DNA of 64,000 nucleotides, taken from contig OZ251573.1 of assembly GCA_965243545.1 (NCBI GenBank), positions 620,001 through 684,000 of the forward strand, given 5' to 3'. The notes under the pieces are model-generated. The model had not been told where the DNA came from and searched no databases. It saw nothing but the letters and a program-made list of their open reading frames with translations. A program made the position numbers and the translations under genes. Of the stretch, positions 30,413 to 38,690 are shown one piece after another; the stretch's first letter is position 1, and each line of letters starts with the position of its first letter. Source of the stretch: CATQHW01 sp965243545. Lineage in GTDB: Bacteria > Spirochaetota > Spirochaetia > SZUA-6 > Bin103.

Positions 30413-32893
30413 GTGTATAAGGTCGCGCTGATCGGGACCGGCCGCGTCGGCTATCAGTTCACGTTCAGCGACCTGCCGGACAACCACGCGGCCGCGGTGG
30501 CGGCCAGCGGCCGTTGCCGGTTGACGGCGGGCGTCAATCGCGGCCGCAAGAAGCTGGCCGAGTTCGGCGCGCGCTTCGGCGTAAAGGCGCTGTATCACGA
30601 CCACCGGCGGATGCTGGCGGAGTCGGCGCCGGACGTCTGCATCGTCGCCACGCACCCGGAGCTGCACTGCCGCATGGTCGAGGACTGCGCGGCGGCGCCA
30701 TCGACGCGCGCCATCATCTGCGAGAAGCCGATGGCGCTGTCGCTCGGCGAGTGCGACCGGATGATCGCCGCGTGCGAGCGGGCCGGCGTGCTGCTGCAGA
30801 TCAACCACAACCGGCGCTGGCACCCGGAGTGGATCAAGGCCCGGGAGCTCCTGGCGGCCGGCGCCATCGGCGCCCTCAACTACATAGAGTGCTCCATGGA
30901 CGGCGGCAAGCCGGACCCGTCGTGGCGCAGCGAACGTGAGGGGCCTCTGCTGCACGACTTCAGCCACTACTTCGACCTGCTCGACCTGTTCGCGGGCCCG
31001 GTCGAGTGGTTGTGCGGCATGGCCGAGCAGCGGTCCCGGCCGTGGGCGGTGGAGGACTTCAGCGCCGCGTTCATCAAGTTCGCGTCGGGGGTGACCGCCG
31101 TAATGCACGGCGCGGAGCTGACCGACTACGAGCAGCACTCATTCCTGCTGAGCGGCTCCACCGGCGTGATCCGCATGGAGGCCGAGCAGGTCCGCCTGTT
31201 CCGGTCGCAGCCGGGCGACGTAGAGGCCGACAGCGGCTTTGCATGGCGGGAGCTGGCCCCGGCGCCGGTTGCGCGCCCGGCGCCGGCGTCGACCTACACC
31301 GCCGCGCTCGACGAGCTGCTCGACGCCTTGGAGGGCGGGGCGCCGGCGAGCGGGGCGGCGCTGCGCAGCGACGGCCGCGCCGGCCGCCGCTCCCTGGAGA
31401 TGATCATGGCGATCTACCGGTCGCAGCTCGATGGCAACCGTCCGGTCGCCTTTCCGGTCACCATGGCCGAATCGGGCGTGGAGGAGCTGCGGGCGGCCGG
31501 CCAGTTCGTGAACCGCGTCCCGCTCGCCGCCAGGGGGGCGGACCGGCCGGCGGACGAGCCGGCGCGCGCGGGCGGCGCCGCCGGGCGGGGGCCGAGCGGC
31601 TGCTGCATCTGCGGACTGCAGTTCGGGGACGAGGGCAAGGGCCAGATCGTCGATTACCTGGCCGGCGGCTTCGACGTGGTGGTCCGCTACAACGGCGGCG
31701 CCAACGCCGGCCACTCGGTGTGGATGGGCGCCCGGCGCACGGCGTTTCACCTCATGCCGTCCGGCATCCTGCGCGACGGCGTGCTCAACGTGATCGGCAA
31801 CGGGACGGCCGTCGACCCCGCGCACCTCATCGAGGAGATCGACGCGCTGCGCCGCGAGGGGTACGCGGTCGACCCGGACCGTCTGGCCATCAGCGACCGC
31901 GCCCACGTGGTCATGCCGTACCACAAGATCGAGGACGAGCTGATGGATCGCGCCTTCGTGTCCGGCGAAACCGGCGAGCTCGGCACCACGCGCCGCGGCA
32001 TTGGCCCGTGCTACGCGGACAAGGCGCACCGCGTCACCGCCGTCCGCATGGCCGACGTCAAGGACCCGGCGTACCTGCAAGCGCGCCTGCCCCGCCTGGT
32101 GGCGATCAAGAACGGCGTGCTCGGCGCTCTTGCCGCGGAGTCCGGCCTGCCCTTCGAGCCGCTGGAGAGCGATCCGCTGGTGGAGCGGTGCGCGGCCTGG
32201 GCCGGCCGGCTGGCGCCCTACGTCACCGACACCGCCGACCTGCTGGTCGGGGCGTGGCGGGCCGGCCGGAACATCCTGTTCGAGGGCGCGCACGCGGCGC
32301 TGCTCGACGTCGACTTCGGCACCTATCCGTACTGCACGTCGAGCGTCTGTTCGCCGGGCGGGGCGCTCGCCGGGACCGGTCTGGCCGCCGACTGCCTGGG
32401 CCGGATCGTCGGCGTCGCCAAGCTGTACATGAGCCGGGTCGGGGCCGGTCCGTTTCCGACGGAGATCCGGGGAGCGGAGGCTGCGCGGGTCAGGGACGCC
32501 GGCAACGAGTACGGCACCTCCACCGGCCGGCCGCGGCGCATCGGCTGGCTCGACCTGGTCGCCCTGCGCCACACCGCCCGCGTGACCGGGGTCACCGCCC
32601 TTGCCGTGACCGGCCTGGGCGTGCTGTCCAAACTCTCCGAGCTGCGGGTGTGCGTGGGCTACTCGCTCGGCGCGGAGCGCATCGACCGCGTACCCGCCAA
32701 CGTGCGGCGCCTTGCCGACGTGCAGCCGCGTTACGAGGAGATGGAGCCGGTGGGCGGCCCGCTCGACGGCGTGCGCCGGCGCGCCGACCTGCCGCGCGGC
32801 GCGCGGCGCCTCCTGGATCGGGTCGAATCCTTCGTTGGCGTCCCGATCCGCTACGTCTGCGTCAGCAAGGGCCGCTCCGGCGTGATCGGCTGA
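30413..32893 (+). CDS. Fusion: Gfo/Idh/MocA oxidoreductase + adenylosuccinate synthetase (PurA)-like enzyme
   Basis: This single 826-codon frame has no stop between two complete enzymes. Residues 1-365 are a Gfo/Idh/MocA NAD(P) oxidoreductase, with Rossmann loop ALIGTGRVGYQ, the EKP motif in IICEKPMALSL and His in LLHDFSHYFDLL. A linker of about 30 Ala/Gly/Arg-rich residues follows. Residues 399-826 are full-length PurA-like, with G405-DEGKGQ, GGANAGHSV, GTTRRGIGP, FEGAH (623-627), GTYPYCTSS and RVGAGPFPTE. PurA joins IMP and aspartate using GTP. In this copy the guanine-recognising TKxD is TGLG (733-736) and the C-terminal SxGPxR is SKGRSG, so nucleotide use may differ. The GTG start at 30413 is 2 nt after the NHL stop. 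An internal GTG at 31508 could also start the PurA part. Confidence 0.8.
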   Translation: MYKVALIGTGRVGYQFTFSDLPDNHAAAVAASGRCRLTAGVNRGRKKLAEFGARFGVKALYHDHRRMLAESAPDVCIVATHPELHCRMVEDCAAAPSTRAIICEKPMALSLGECDRMIAACERAGVLLQINHNRRWHPEWIKARELLAAGAIGALNYIECSMDGGKPDPSWRSEREGPLLHDFSHYFDLLDLFAGPVEWLCGMAEQRSRPWAVEDFSAAFIKFASGVTAVMHGAELTDYEQHSFLLSGSTGVIRMEAEQVRLFRSQPGDVEADSGFAWRELAPAPVARPAPASTYTAALDELLDALEGGAPASGAALRSDGRAGRRSLEMIMAIYRSQLDGNRPVAFPVTMAESGVEELRAAGQFVNRVPLAARGADRPADEPARAGGAAGRGPSGCCICGLQFGDEGKGQIVDYLAGGFDVVVRYNGGANAGHSVWMGARRTAFHLMPSGILRDGVLNVIGNGTAVDPAHLIEEIDALRREGYAVDPDRLAISDRAHVVMPYHKIEDELMDRAFVSGETGELGTTRRGIGPCYADKAHRVTAVRMADVKDPAYLQARLPRLVAIKNGVLGALAAESGLPFEPLESDPLVERCAAWAGRLAPYVTDTADLLVGAWRAGRNILFEGAHAALLDVDFGTYPYCTSSVCSPGGALAGTGLAADCLGRIVGVAKLYMSRVGAGPFPTEIRGAEAARVRDAGNEYGTSTGRPRRIGWLDLVALRHTARVTGVTALAVTGLGVLSKLSELRVCVGYSLGAERIDRVPANVRRLADVQPRYEEMEPVGGPLDGVRRRADLPRGARRLLDRVESFVGVPIRYVCVSKGRSGVIG

Positions 32894-32943
32894 CGCGGCG
32901 GGCGCCGGATCGTGGTACGCTGACAGGCGGCGGAGGAAGGTAC

Positions 32944-33690
32944 GTGGCAGCCCCCATGGTCGCTCCCGTCGAGGTCGAGGAATACCCCAGTTCGGACGGC
33001 AAGCCGGTGGCGGAGAGCGATTATCAGTTCACGCCGATAGCATACGCGCGCGACGCGCTACGGGATTACTTTCGCGACCGCCCCGACGTGTACGTCGCGG
33101 CCAACCTGCTCCTCTACTACGAACGGTACGATCGCCACGCGGTGGTGGCGCCGGACGTGTTTGTGGTCATCGGCGCGCCGAACCACGACCGGCCCTCGTT
33201 TCGTCTCTGGCTGGAGCCGAAGGGGCCGGACTTCGTGTTGGAGGTGACGTCCCGCAGCACCCGCCTTGAAGACCAGGGGCGCAAGCGGCGGCAGTACCGC
33301 GCGCTGGCCGTGCGGGAGTACTGGCAGTACGATCCGACCGGGGACTATCTGCGGCCCCGTCTGCAGGGCTTGCGGCTGGTGTCCGGGGACTACGCGCCGC
33401 TGCCGGCCGGCGGCGGGGACGGCGTCCGCAGCTTGTACAGCGCGGTGCTCGGCTTGGAGCTGCGGGCGACAGACCAGGGGCTGCGGTTTCGCGATCCCGC
33501 CACCGGCGAGGAGCTGCTCTCCCTTGCGGAGAACCGCGAGGGACGCGAGCGCGCCGAACGGGAACGGGAGCGGGCGCAGGCCGCGCTGCGGGAAGCGGAA
33601 GCGCGCCTGCGGGAGCTCCGGGCCGCGCTCCGGCGGGAAGGCGGCGCAGACGCCCCGGAAAGCGGCCGGGACGCCCCAAAGACTCCGTAG
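32944..33690 (+). CDS. Uma2 family (DUF820) PD-(D/E)XK nuclease-like protein with C-terminal coiled coil
   Basis: This 248-residue Uma2 protein has the core motifs VVAPDVFVVIGAP and DFVLEVTSRSTR, then DQGRKRRQYRALAVREYWQYD. A C-terminal region of about 50 residues rich in Glu, Arg and Ala (ERAERERERAQAALREAEAR) should form a coiled coil, common in this branch. The role is unknown. GTG 32944 has GGAGGAAGG 4-8 nt upstream, which decides the start; an internal ATG follows four codons later. The frame is open far upstream across the fusion gene, but that is shadow. It sits between the fusion gene and an aldolase and may be co-transcribed. Confidence 0.86.
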   Translation: MAAPMVAPVEVEEYPSSDGKPVAESDYQFTPIAYARDALRDYFRDRPDVYVAANLLLYYERYDRHAVVAPDVFVVIGAPNHDRPSFRLWLEPKGPDFVLEVTSRSTRLEDQGRKRRQYRALAVREYWQYDPTGDYLRPRLQGLRLVSGDYAPLPAGGGDGVRSLYSAVLGLELRATDQGLRFRDPATGEELLSLAENREGRERAERERERAQAALREAEARLRELRAALRREGGADAPESGRDAPKTP

Positions 33691-33702
33691 CCGCATATCC
33701 TG

Positions 33703-33708
33703 TATCGT
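33703..33708 (+). promoter_or_regulatory. Putative -10 box (TATCGT) upstream of aldolase gene
   Basis: TATCGT ends 7 nt before ATG 33716, and no Shine-Dalgarno is present. It fits the leaderless pattern seen elsewhere in the window. Confidence 0.3.
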
Positions 33709-33715
33709 GGCGGCC

Positions 33716-34672
33716 ATGGACGACGAACGATGGACCGACATCTTTCCGGCGACGTGCCTGCCGCTCAACGACGACTACTCGGTCAACGAAGGGGAGCTGC
33801 GCCGCTACGTGCGCTGGCTGGCCGGCTTCGACGAGATCCGCGGACTGGTCTGCAACGGCCACACCGGCGAGATCACGTCGCTGTCGCCGGCCGAGCGCCG
33901 GCGCGTCACCGAGGTGATAGCCAGTGAGGTCGGCGGCGACGCGCTGGTGATCTCCGGCATCTCCGCGGAGGGGACCCTGGAGGCGATCGAGCACGCGCAG
34001 GCGGCCCAGGACGCGGGCGCCGACGGCATCCTGCTGATGCCGCCGCACAACTGGCTCCGCTTCGGCATGAAGCCGGAGACGCCGGTGCGGTTCTTTCAAC
34101 GCGTGGCCGAGGCGATCGACATCGGCATCGTCATCCACCTCTACCCGGCCGCCACCAAGGCGTTCTACCCGGCGGAGACCGTGATCGAGATGGCGCGCAT
34201 CCCCAACGTCAAGGCGCTCAAGACCGGCACGCGGCACATGGCGCTGTACGAGCGCGACTGCCGCCTGTTCCGCCGGCGCGCGCCGCACCTGTCTCTGCTC
34301 ACCTGCCATGACGAGTCGCTGCTGTCGTCGATGTACGTGGGCGTCGACGGCGCGCTGATCGGCTTTGCCGGCTGCATCCCGGAGCTGATCTGCGAGGCGT
34401 GGCAGGCGGTCAAGGCCGGCGACTTCGCGCGCACGCGCGAGCTGCAGGACCGCATCTTTCCGATGGCGGAGGCGATCTACGGCATCGGCCAACCGTCGGG
34501 AGAGGCGCACGCCCGCATGAACGAAGCGCTGTATCAGCGCGGCGTGTTCTCCACGCCGCTGATGCGTGAGCCGGTGCTCCCGCTCGACCGGGCGGAGCAG
34601 GACCAGGTGCGCGCAGCGTTGCGGGAGGCGCAGGTGGCGCCGGTCGCCCGCCCGCAGCCGCAGCCGGCCTGA
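33716..34672 (+). CDS. Dihydrodipicolinate synthase / N-acetylneuraminate lyase family aldolase
   Basis: This 318-residue class I aldolase TIM barrel has, in place of the usual GTTGE, NGHTGEITSLSPAER near residue 48. The catalytic tyrosine is in HLYPAATKAF (Tyr143), and the Schiff-base lysine is in NVKALKTG (Lys169). Family members cleave or form pyruvate-containing sugar acids (DapA, NanA, KDG aldolase). In this setting cleavage of a keto-deoxy sugar acid from pectin breakdown is plausible. A second lysine (Lys166) lies three residues before the proposed catalytic one. The ATG at 33716 has no strong Shine-Dalgarno; a GTG at 33707 is possible. The C-terminal tail is Ala/Pro/Gln-rich. Confidence 0.85.
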   Translation: MDDERWTDIFPATCLPLNDDYSVNEGELRRYVRWLAGFDEIRGLVCNGHTGEITSLSPAERRRVTEVIASEVGGDALVISGISAEGTLEAIEHAQAAQDAGADGILLMPPHNWLRFGMKPETPVRFFQRVAEAIDIGIVIHLYPAATKAFYPAETVIEMARIPNVKALKTGTRHMALYERDCRLFRRRAPHLSLLTCHDESLLSSMYVGVDGALIGFAGCIPELICEAWQAVKAGDFARTRELQDRIFPMAEAIYGIGQPSGEAHARMNEALYQRGVFSTPLMREPVLPLDRAEQDQVRAALREAQVAPVARPQPQPA

Positions 34673-34707
34673 GCGCCGCGGACACGATCGGAACGCCGCG
34701 GCCGGCG

Positions 34708-35484
34708 ATGGCCAAACTCAAGCTCCCCATAGGCATCCAGACCTTCCGCCAGATACGGGAGGAGGGGTTCTACTACGTGGACAAGACCCCGTACGCCCGC
34801 CGGCTGGTCGATGACGCCGGCAAGCACTTCTTCCTGTCCCGGCCCCGGCGGTTCGGCAAGAGCCTGTTCGCGGACACGCTCAAGGAGCTGTTCGAAGGGA
34901 GTGAGCCGCTGTTTCGCGGCCTGGCCGTCCACGACCGCTGGGACTGGAAGCGCCACCCGGTGGCGCGGCTCGACTTCAGCAACGGCAACTTCAAGCGGGC
35001 GGGCGCCCTGGAAGAGAGCGCGGCGGCGCAGATCGACGACATCGGCCGGCGCGCCGGCGTCGCCTCGCGCGGCGGCAGTCCGCCGATTCGCTTCCGCCGC
35101 CTGATCGAGGCGCTGAGCGAAGCTGCGGGCCGGCGGGTGGCGGGCATTCCGCACGACTGGCGCCGCCGCAACGACATAGCCCGCTACGAAGGGTACTGGG
35201 CAAGCGTGTTCTACGCGTTCTTCCAGGCGTCGGTGGACGGCGTTTCGGTGGAGGACGCCGGCAGCCGCGGCCGGCTCGACCTGGCCGTGGTCGCCGGCGG
35301 CAGCGCCTGGCTGTTCGAGTTCAAGGTGGCGGAACGGAGCGAGCGGGGCGCCGCGCTGGCGCAGCTGAAGGAGCGGCGGTACGCGGACAAGCACCGCGCC
35401 GCTGACCGGGCGGTGCATCTGATCGGCGTGGAGGTGAGCGCCGCGACGCGGGACATCGCCGCGTTCGACGTGGAAGAAGGCTGA
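34708..35484 (+). CDS. AAA-ATPase-like / PD-(D/E)XK nuclease protein with internal deletion
   Basis: This 258-residue protein shows the usual start of the AAA-ATPase_like family (GIQTFRQIREEGFYYVDKTPY, FFLSRPRRFGKSLFADTL with its P-loop-like segment). It also shows the usual end (GIPHDWRRRNDIARYEGYWASVFYAFF and the nuclease core GRLDLAVVAGG...LFEFKV). Complete relatives are about 500 residues. The middle of the ATPase, including the Walker B DEYD region, is missing, and the two parts join near residue 145 at GRRVAGIPHDW. The frame is kept, so a short product may be made, but ATPase function is doubtful. It lies 35 bp after the aldolase and upstream of the sialidase-like gene. Confidence 0.8.
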   Translation: MAKLKLPIGIQTFRQIREEGFYYVDKTPYARRLVDDAGKHFFLSRPRRFGKSLFADTLKELFEGSEPLFRGLAVHDRWDWKRHPVARLDFSNGNFKRAGALEESAAAQIDDIGRRAGVASRGGSPPIRFRRLIEALSEAAGRRVAGIPHDWRRRNDIARYEGYWASVFYAFFQASVDGVSVEDAGSRGRLDLAVVAGGSAWLFEFKVAERSERGAALAQLKERRYADKHRAADRAVHLIGVEVSAATRDIAAFDVEEG

Positions 35485-35498
35485 AAGGAGGAATGACC

Positions 35499-36662
35499 AT
35501 GCAGCCATTGGCGCAGGATTACGTAGTGGTGGCGGAGTCGCCCGACAAGGAGCGGCACTTTGCCGGATCGCCCGGCATCGTGCGGCTGCCGGGCGGGGAG
35601 ATGGCCGCCTCGTACGAGTGGTTTCAGCCCAAGCCGTACACGGAGACGCTGGCCGATCAGACCGAGGTGCGGGTGAGCGCGGACGGCGGCCGCACCTGGG
35701 AGCTGCGCGGCCGCACCGACGTCATCTGGCCGAGCTGTTTCGTGCACGGCGGCGCGCTCTACATGATCGGCAACCGGCGCCGGTCGCGGCAGGTCGTGAT
35801 CAGCCGGTCCGCGGACGGCGGCCGCACCTGGACGCCGGAGGTCGAGGTGTGCGACCGGCGCAGCCACGGCGCGCCGACCGCGGTGACGTTCCAGGCCGGG
35901 CAGGTGTACCGCGCGTTCGAGACCTGTCCGCGCGTCGGCCGGTCGGGCGGCGGGCGCTCCTCCTGGGAGTCGTTCGTGATGGCCGGCGACCTGAGCCGCG
36001 ATCTGCTCGACCCGGCCGCGTGGCGGGCGTCGCCGATGGAGCGGTTCCCCGGCGCGCCGCACCCCATGAACACCTTTGCGTATCCGCCGGAGACCGGCAC
36101 CGAGGACTGCTGGATCGAAGGCAACCTGATCTCCGTGCGGGGCCGGCTGCGCAACCTGCTCCGCCTGCACGTGCTGGGGCGCGCCACCGTCGGCCTGGCC
36201 GCCATCTGCGACCTGGACGACGACGGCCGCACCATGAGCTACCGGTTCAGCCAGTACTGCCCGATGCCCGGCGGGCAGTGCAAGTTCCACGTCATCTACG
36301 ATCCGGTCTCCGATCTGTTCTGGACCTGCGTCAATCCGGTCTCCGACACGTTCACGCCGGTCGACGACCAGCTGCGGGAGATCGGCTTTCACGGCATCGT
36401 CGCCAACGAGCGCCGCATCCTGCTGCTGATCTACAGCGCCGACGCCCAGAACTGGTTCCATGCCGGCTGCGTGGCGATGACCCGCAAGATGACCGACTCG
36501 TTCAGCTACGCCTCCAACCTGATCGACGGCGACGACCTGGTCGTCCTGTCGCGGACCTCGGTGGGCGGCGCCAGCCAGCACGACACCAACCTGATCACCT
36601 GCCACCGGGTCACCGGCTTCCGCCGCCTGGCGCTCGACCTGACCCGCGACTTCACCCGCTGA
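35499..36662 (+). CDS. Sialidase/BNR-repeat-like beta-propeller protein
   Basis: This protein of about 387 residues has Asp-box motifs of the sialidase superfamily: VSADGGRTWELRGR and RSADGGRTWTPEVEV. Later segments are GAPHPMNTFAYPPETGTED and NWFHAGCVAMTRKM. Sialidase-like propellers hydrolyse terminal acidic sugars or act as lyases; the full arginine triad of true neuraminidases is not evident, so another exo-glycosidase role is possible. No signal peptide is seen. Two in-frame ATGs exist. AAAGGAGG ends 1-2 nt before 35493 but about 7 nt before 35499, which makes 35499 the better start. A permease gene follows after 59 bp. Confidence 0.75.
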   Translation: MQPLAQDYVVVAESPDKERHFAGSPGIVRLPGGEMAASYEWFQPKPYTETLADQTEVRVSADGGRTWELRGRTDVIWPSCFVHGGALYMIGNRRRSRQVVISRSADGGRTWTPEVEVCDRRSHGAPTAVTFQAGQVYRAFETCPRVGRSGGGRSSWESFVMAGDLSRDLLDPAAWRASPMERFPGAPHPMNTFAYPPETGTEDCWIEGNLISVRGRLRNLLRLHVLGRATVGLAAICDLDDDGRTMSYRFSQYCPMPGGQCKFHVIYDPVSDLFWTCVNPVSDTFTPVDDQLREIGFHGIVANERRILLLIYSADAQNWFHAGCVAMTRKMTDSFSYASNLIDGDDLVVLSRTSVGGASQHDTNLITCHRVTGFRRLALDLTRDFTR

Positions 36663-36706
36663 CGCGCTCGGGCCACGGCCGGTTGACCGCGCCCCGCGCG
36701 CCGTGG

Positions 36707-36712
36707 TAGCGT
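36707..36712 (+). promoter_or_regulatory. Putative -10 box (TAGCGT) upstream of permease set 2
   Basis: TAGCGT ends 9 nt before ATG 36722, and the spacer has no Shine-Dalgarno. Confidence 0.3.
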
Positions 36713-36721
36713 CCGCCCCGG

Positions 36722-37693
36722 ATGCTGCTGCCGCACGCCCCTCCCGACGCCGCCGTTCGGGACGCCCGCACCGTTGCGCTCAACCGCCCGTCGATCCTGA
36801 AGCGGTACTACCGCCACCGCTACCTGTTCGCCCTGCTGGCCGCGGCGCTGGTCTGGACCATCGTCTTCAAGTACGTCCCGATGTACGGGGTCATCATCGC
36901 GTTCCAGAAGTACCGGTTTTGGGACGGCATCTGGGGCAGCGAGTGGGTCGGGCTCCATCACTTCACGCGGATGTTCGACGGCACCACCGATTTTGGCCGG
37001 ATCTTCCGCAACACGGTGCTCATCAGCCTGTACCGGTTGTTCTGGGGCTTTCCGGCCCCGATCATCCTGGCCCTGCTCCTCAACGAAGTGCGCCAACGCC
37101 ACTTCAAGCGCACCGTGCAGACGATCAGCTACCTGCCGCACTTCCTGTCATGGGTCGTCCTGGGCGGCGTGATCAGGTCGATCCTGTCTCCCTCTACCGG
37201 GGTGGTCAACTCCGTCATCACGGCCCTGGGCGGCGCCGAGATCCACTTTCTGGCCAACATCGACTGGTTCGTGACCGTCCTGATTTCCAGCGGCGTATGG
37301 CAGCAGGTCGGGTGGGGGTCGATCATCTTTTTGGCCGCCATCGCCGGGGTCGACCCGCAGCTGCACGAGTCGGCGATCGTCGACGGCGCCGGCAAGCTCC
37401 GGCAGGCGTGGAGCATTACCATCCCGTCGATCATCCCGGTGATCATCATCATGTTCATCCTGCGAGTGGGAGACATCCTGGATGCGGGGTTCGACCAGAT
37501 TTTCATGCTCTACAACCCGGCGGTCTACGAGGTGGCGGACATCATCGACACGTACGTCTACCGCGTCGGGTTGGCCGAGTTGCAGTACAGCTTCGCCGCG
37601 GCCGTAGGGCTATTCAAGAACGTGATCGGCCTGATCCTGGTGGTGATCGTCAACCGCGCCGCCAAGAGCGTGGGCGAATACGGCCTCTGGTAG
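36722..37693 (+). CDS. Carbohydrate ABC transporter permease (LplB/YteP-like), set 2
   Basis: This 323-residue permease has the first membrane segment YLFALLAAALVWTIVFKYVP. Family motifs are FPAPIILALLLNEVRQ, QTISYLPHFLSWVVLGG and the EAA loop HESAIVDGAGKLRQAWSITIP, and it ends NRAAKSVGEYGLW. It pairs with the next gene (9 bp gap) and the binding protein at 38691. It is closely similar in layout to the permeases at 26030 and 45218. The substrate is probably an oligosaccharide; the ATPase is not encoded nearby. Confidence 0.93.
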   Translation: MLLPHAPPDAAVRDARTVALNRPSILKRYYRHRYLFALLAAALVWTIVFKYVPMYGVIIAFQKYRFWDGIWGSEWVGLHHFTRMFDGTTDFGRIFRNTVLISLYRLFWGFPAPIILALLLNEVRQRHFKRTVQTISYLPHFLSWVVLGGVIRSILSPSTGVVNSVITALGGAEIHFLANIDWFVTVLISSGVWQQVGWGSIIFLAAIAGVDPQLHESAIVDGAGKLRQAWSITIPSIIPVIIIMFILRVGDILDAGFDQIFMLYNPAVYEVADIIDTYVYRVGLAELQYSFAAAVGLFKNVIGLILVVIVNRAAKSVGEYGLW

Positions 37694-37702
37694 GGAACCG
37701 CC

Positions 37703-38593
37703 TTGATAATCCGCACCACCGGAGAACGGATCTTCGGAGTCCTCAACGGTTGGTTCCTGATACTGCTCTCGGTCACCATCCTGTTCCCGTTCGTCAACCT
37801 GTTGGCAGTCTCCCTGACCCACGGATCAAGCGAGCACCTGAGCAACGCGATGCTGTGGCCGCGCCCCTTCTCCATCAAGTCGTATGAGGCGATCCTGGGT
37901 GACGACGAACTCTACATGGGTTATCTGGTCACCATCGTCCGCACCGTGTTGGGCACCTTCGCGACGGTCATGGTGCTACTCTGCGCCGCCTATCCGCTGT
38001 CGAAGAAGTACCTTCCGCATCGCAACTTCTACACGTCGATCTTTGTCTTCACGCTGTTCTTCTCCGGCGGTCTGATCCCCACCTACATTCTGGTCCGCAG
38101 CCTGGGCCTCATCAACAACGTGCCGCTGGTGTTCGTACTGATCAACTTGGCGCCGGCGTTCTGGCTGCTCATCATGCGCAACTTCCTGATGACCATCCCG
38201 GGGGAGATCGAAGACTCGGCGCGCATCGACGGCGCCAACGAGGTCGTGACGCTGTTCCGCATCATCGCCCCCATGTCGATGCCCGTGATCGCCACGATCG
38301 GACTGTGGAGCGCGGTCGCGCATTGGAACGCGTGGTTCGACTCGATACTGTACGTCACCGACCGAAACAAGCACGTGCTGCAGATCTGGCTGCAACGCAT
38401 CGTGATCACCGCCAACGACACGCTCACCATCGAGGCGGAGCAGGCGTTCGACGAGGCGGCGCTGCGGCCGGTGCGGCCGCAGACCCTCAACTCGGCGGCG
38501 ATCTTCGTCGCCATGGCGCCGATCCTGGCCGTGTATCCGTTCATCCAGAAATACTTCGTGAAGGGGGTGATAATCGGGTCTCTCAAGGGGTAG
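37703..38593 (+). CDS. Carbohydrate ABC transporter permease (YtcP/LplC-like), set 2
   Basis: This 296-residue permease has the first membrane segment GWFLILLSVTILFPFVNLLA. Motifs are AAYPLSKKYLPHRNFY, FFSGGLIPTYILVRSLGLI and the EAA loop EDSARIDGANEVVTLFRIIAP, with the C-terminal FIQKYFVKGVIIGSLKG. Start is TTG 37703 with AGGGAA upstream. An acidic insertion (TLTIEAEQAFDEAALRP) precedes the last membrane helix, like the longer one in the set-1 permease. It is translated with the upstream LplB-like partner. Confidence 0.93.
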   Translation: MIIRTTGERIFGVLNGWFLILLSVTILFPFVNLLAVSLTHGSSEHLSNAMLWPRPFSIKSYEAILGDDELYMGYLVTIVRTVLGTFATVMVLLCAAYPLSKKYLPHRNFYTSIFVFTLFFSGGLIPTYILVRSLGLINNVPLVFVLINLAPAFWLLIMRNFLMTIPGEIEDSARIDGANEVVTLFRIIAPMSMPVIATIGLWSAVAHWNAWFDSILYVTDRNKHVLQIWLQRIVITANDTLTIEAEQAFDEAALRPVRPQTLNSAAIFVAMAPILAVYPFIQKYFVKGVIIGSLKG

Positions 38594-38601
38594 TGCCCCC
38601 G

Positions 38602-38616
38602 CGGCCCATCGGGCCG
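38602..38616 (+). promoter_or_regulatory. Stem-loop between permease and binding-protein genes (set 2)
   Basis: A perfect 6-bp GC stem with a 3-base loop lies 9 bp after the permease stop. It may partly stop transcription or protect the upstream end of the binding-protein mRNA, giving more binding protein than permease. Confidence 0.3.
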
Positions 38617-38690
38617 GATTATCAAGCCGCGTCTTGACGCGAGTGAGTCGCCAAGCGCGCGAAACAACAACAAAGGAAGGATCGAAGACT

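Noticed and set aside
31508..32893. PurA-like part as an independent gene starting at GTG 31508
   Set aside because: It is possible, but there is no stop before it, no clear ribosome-binding site and no gap from the oxidoreductase domain. Fusion is the simpler reading, so it is kept as an alternative only.
30413..32893. Identification of the PurA-like part as phage-type PurZ (aminoadenine synthesis)
   Set aside because: PurZ typically changes the catalytic Asp of the first motif. Here GDEGKG is intact and no phage or dZ genes are nearby.
31006..32943. Long plus frame leading into Uma2
   Set aside because: It is out of frame with the oxidoreductase/PurA fusion and Arg/Ala-rich. GTG 32944 with GGAGGAAGG marks the real start.
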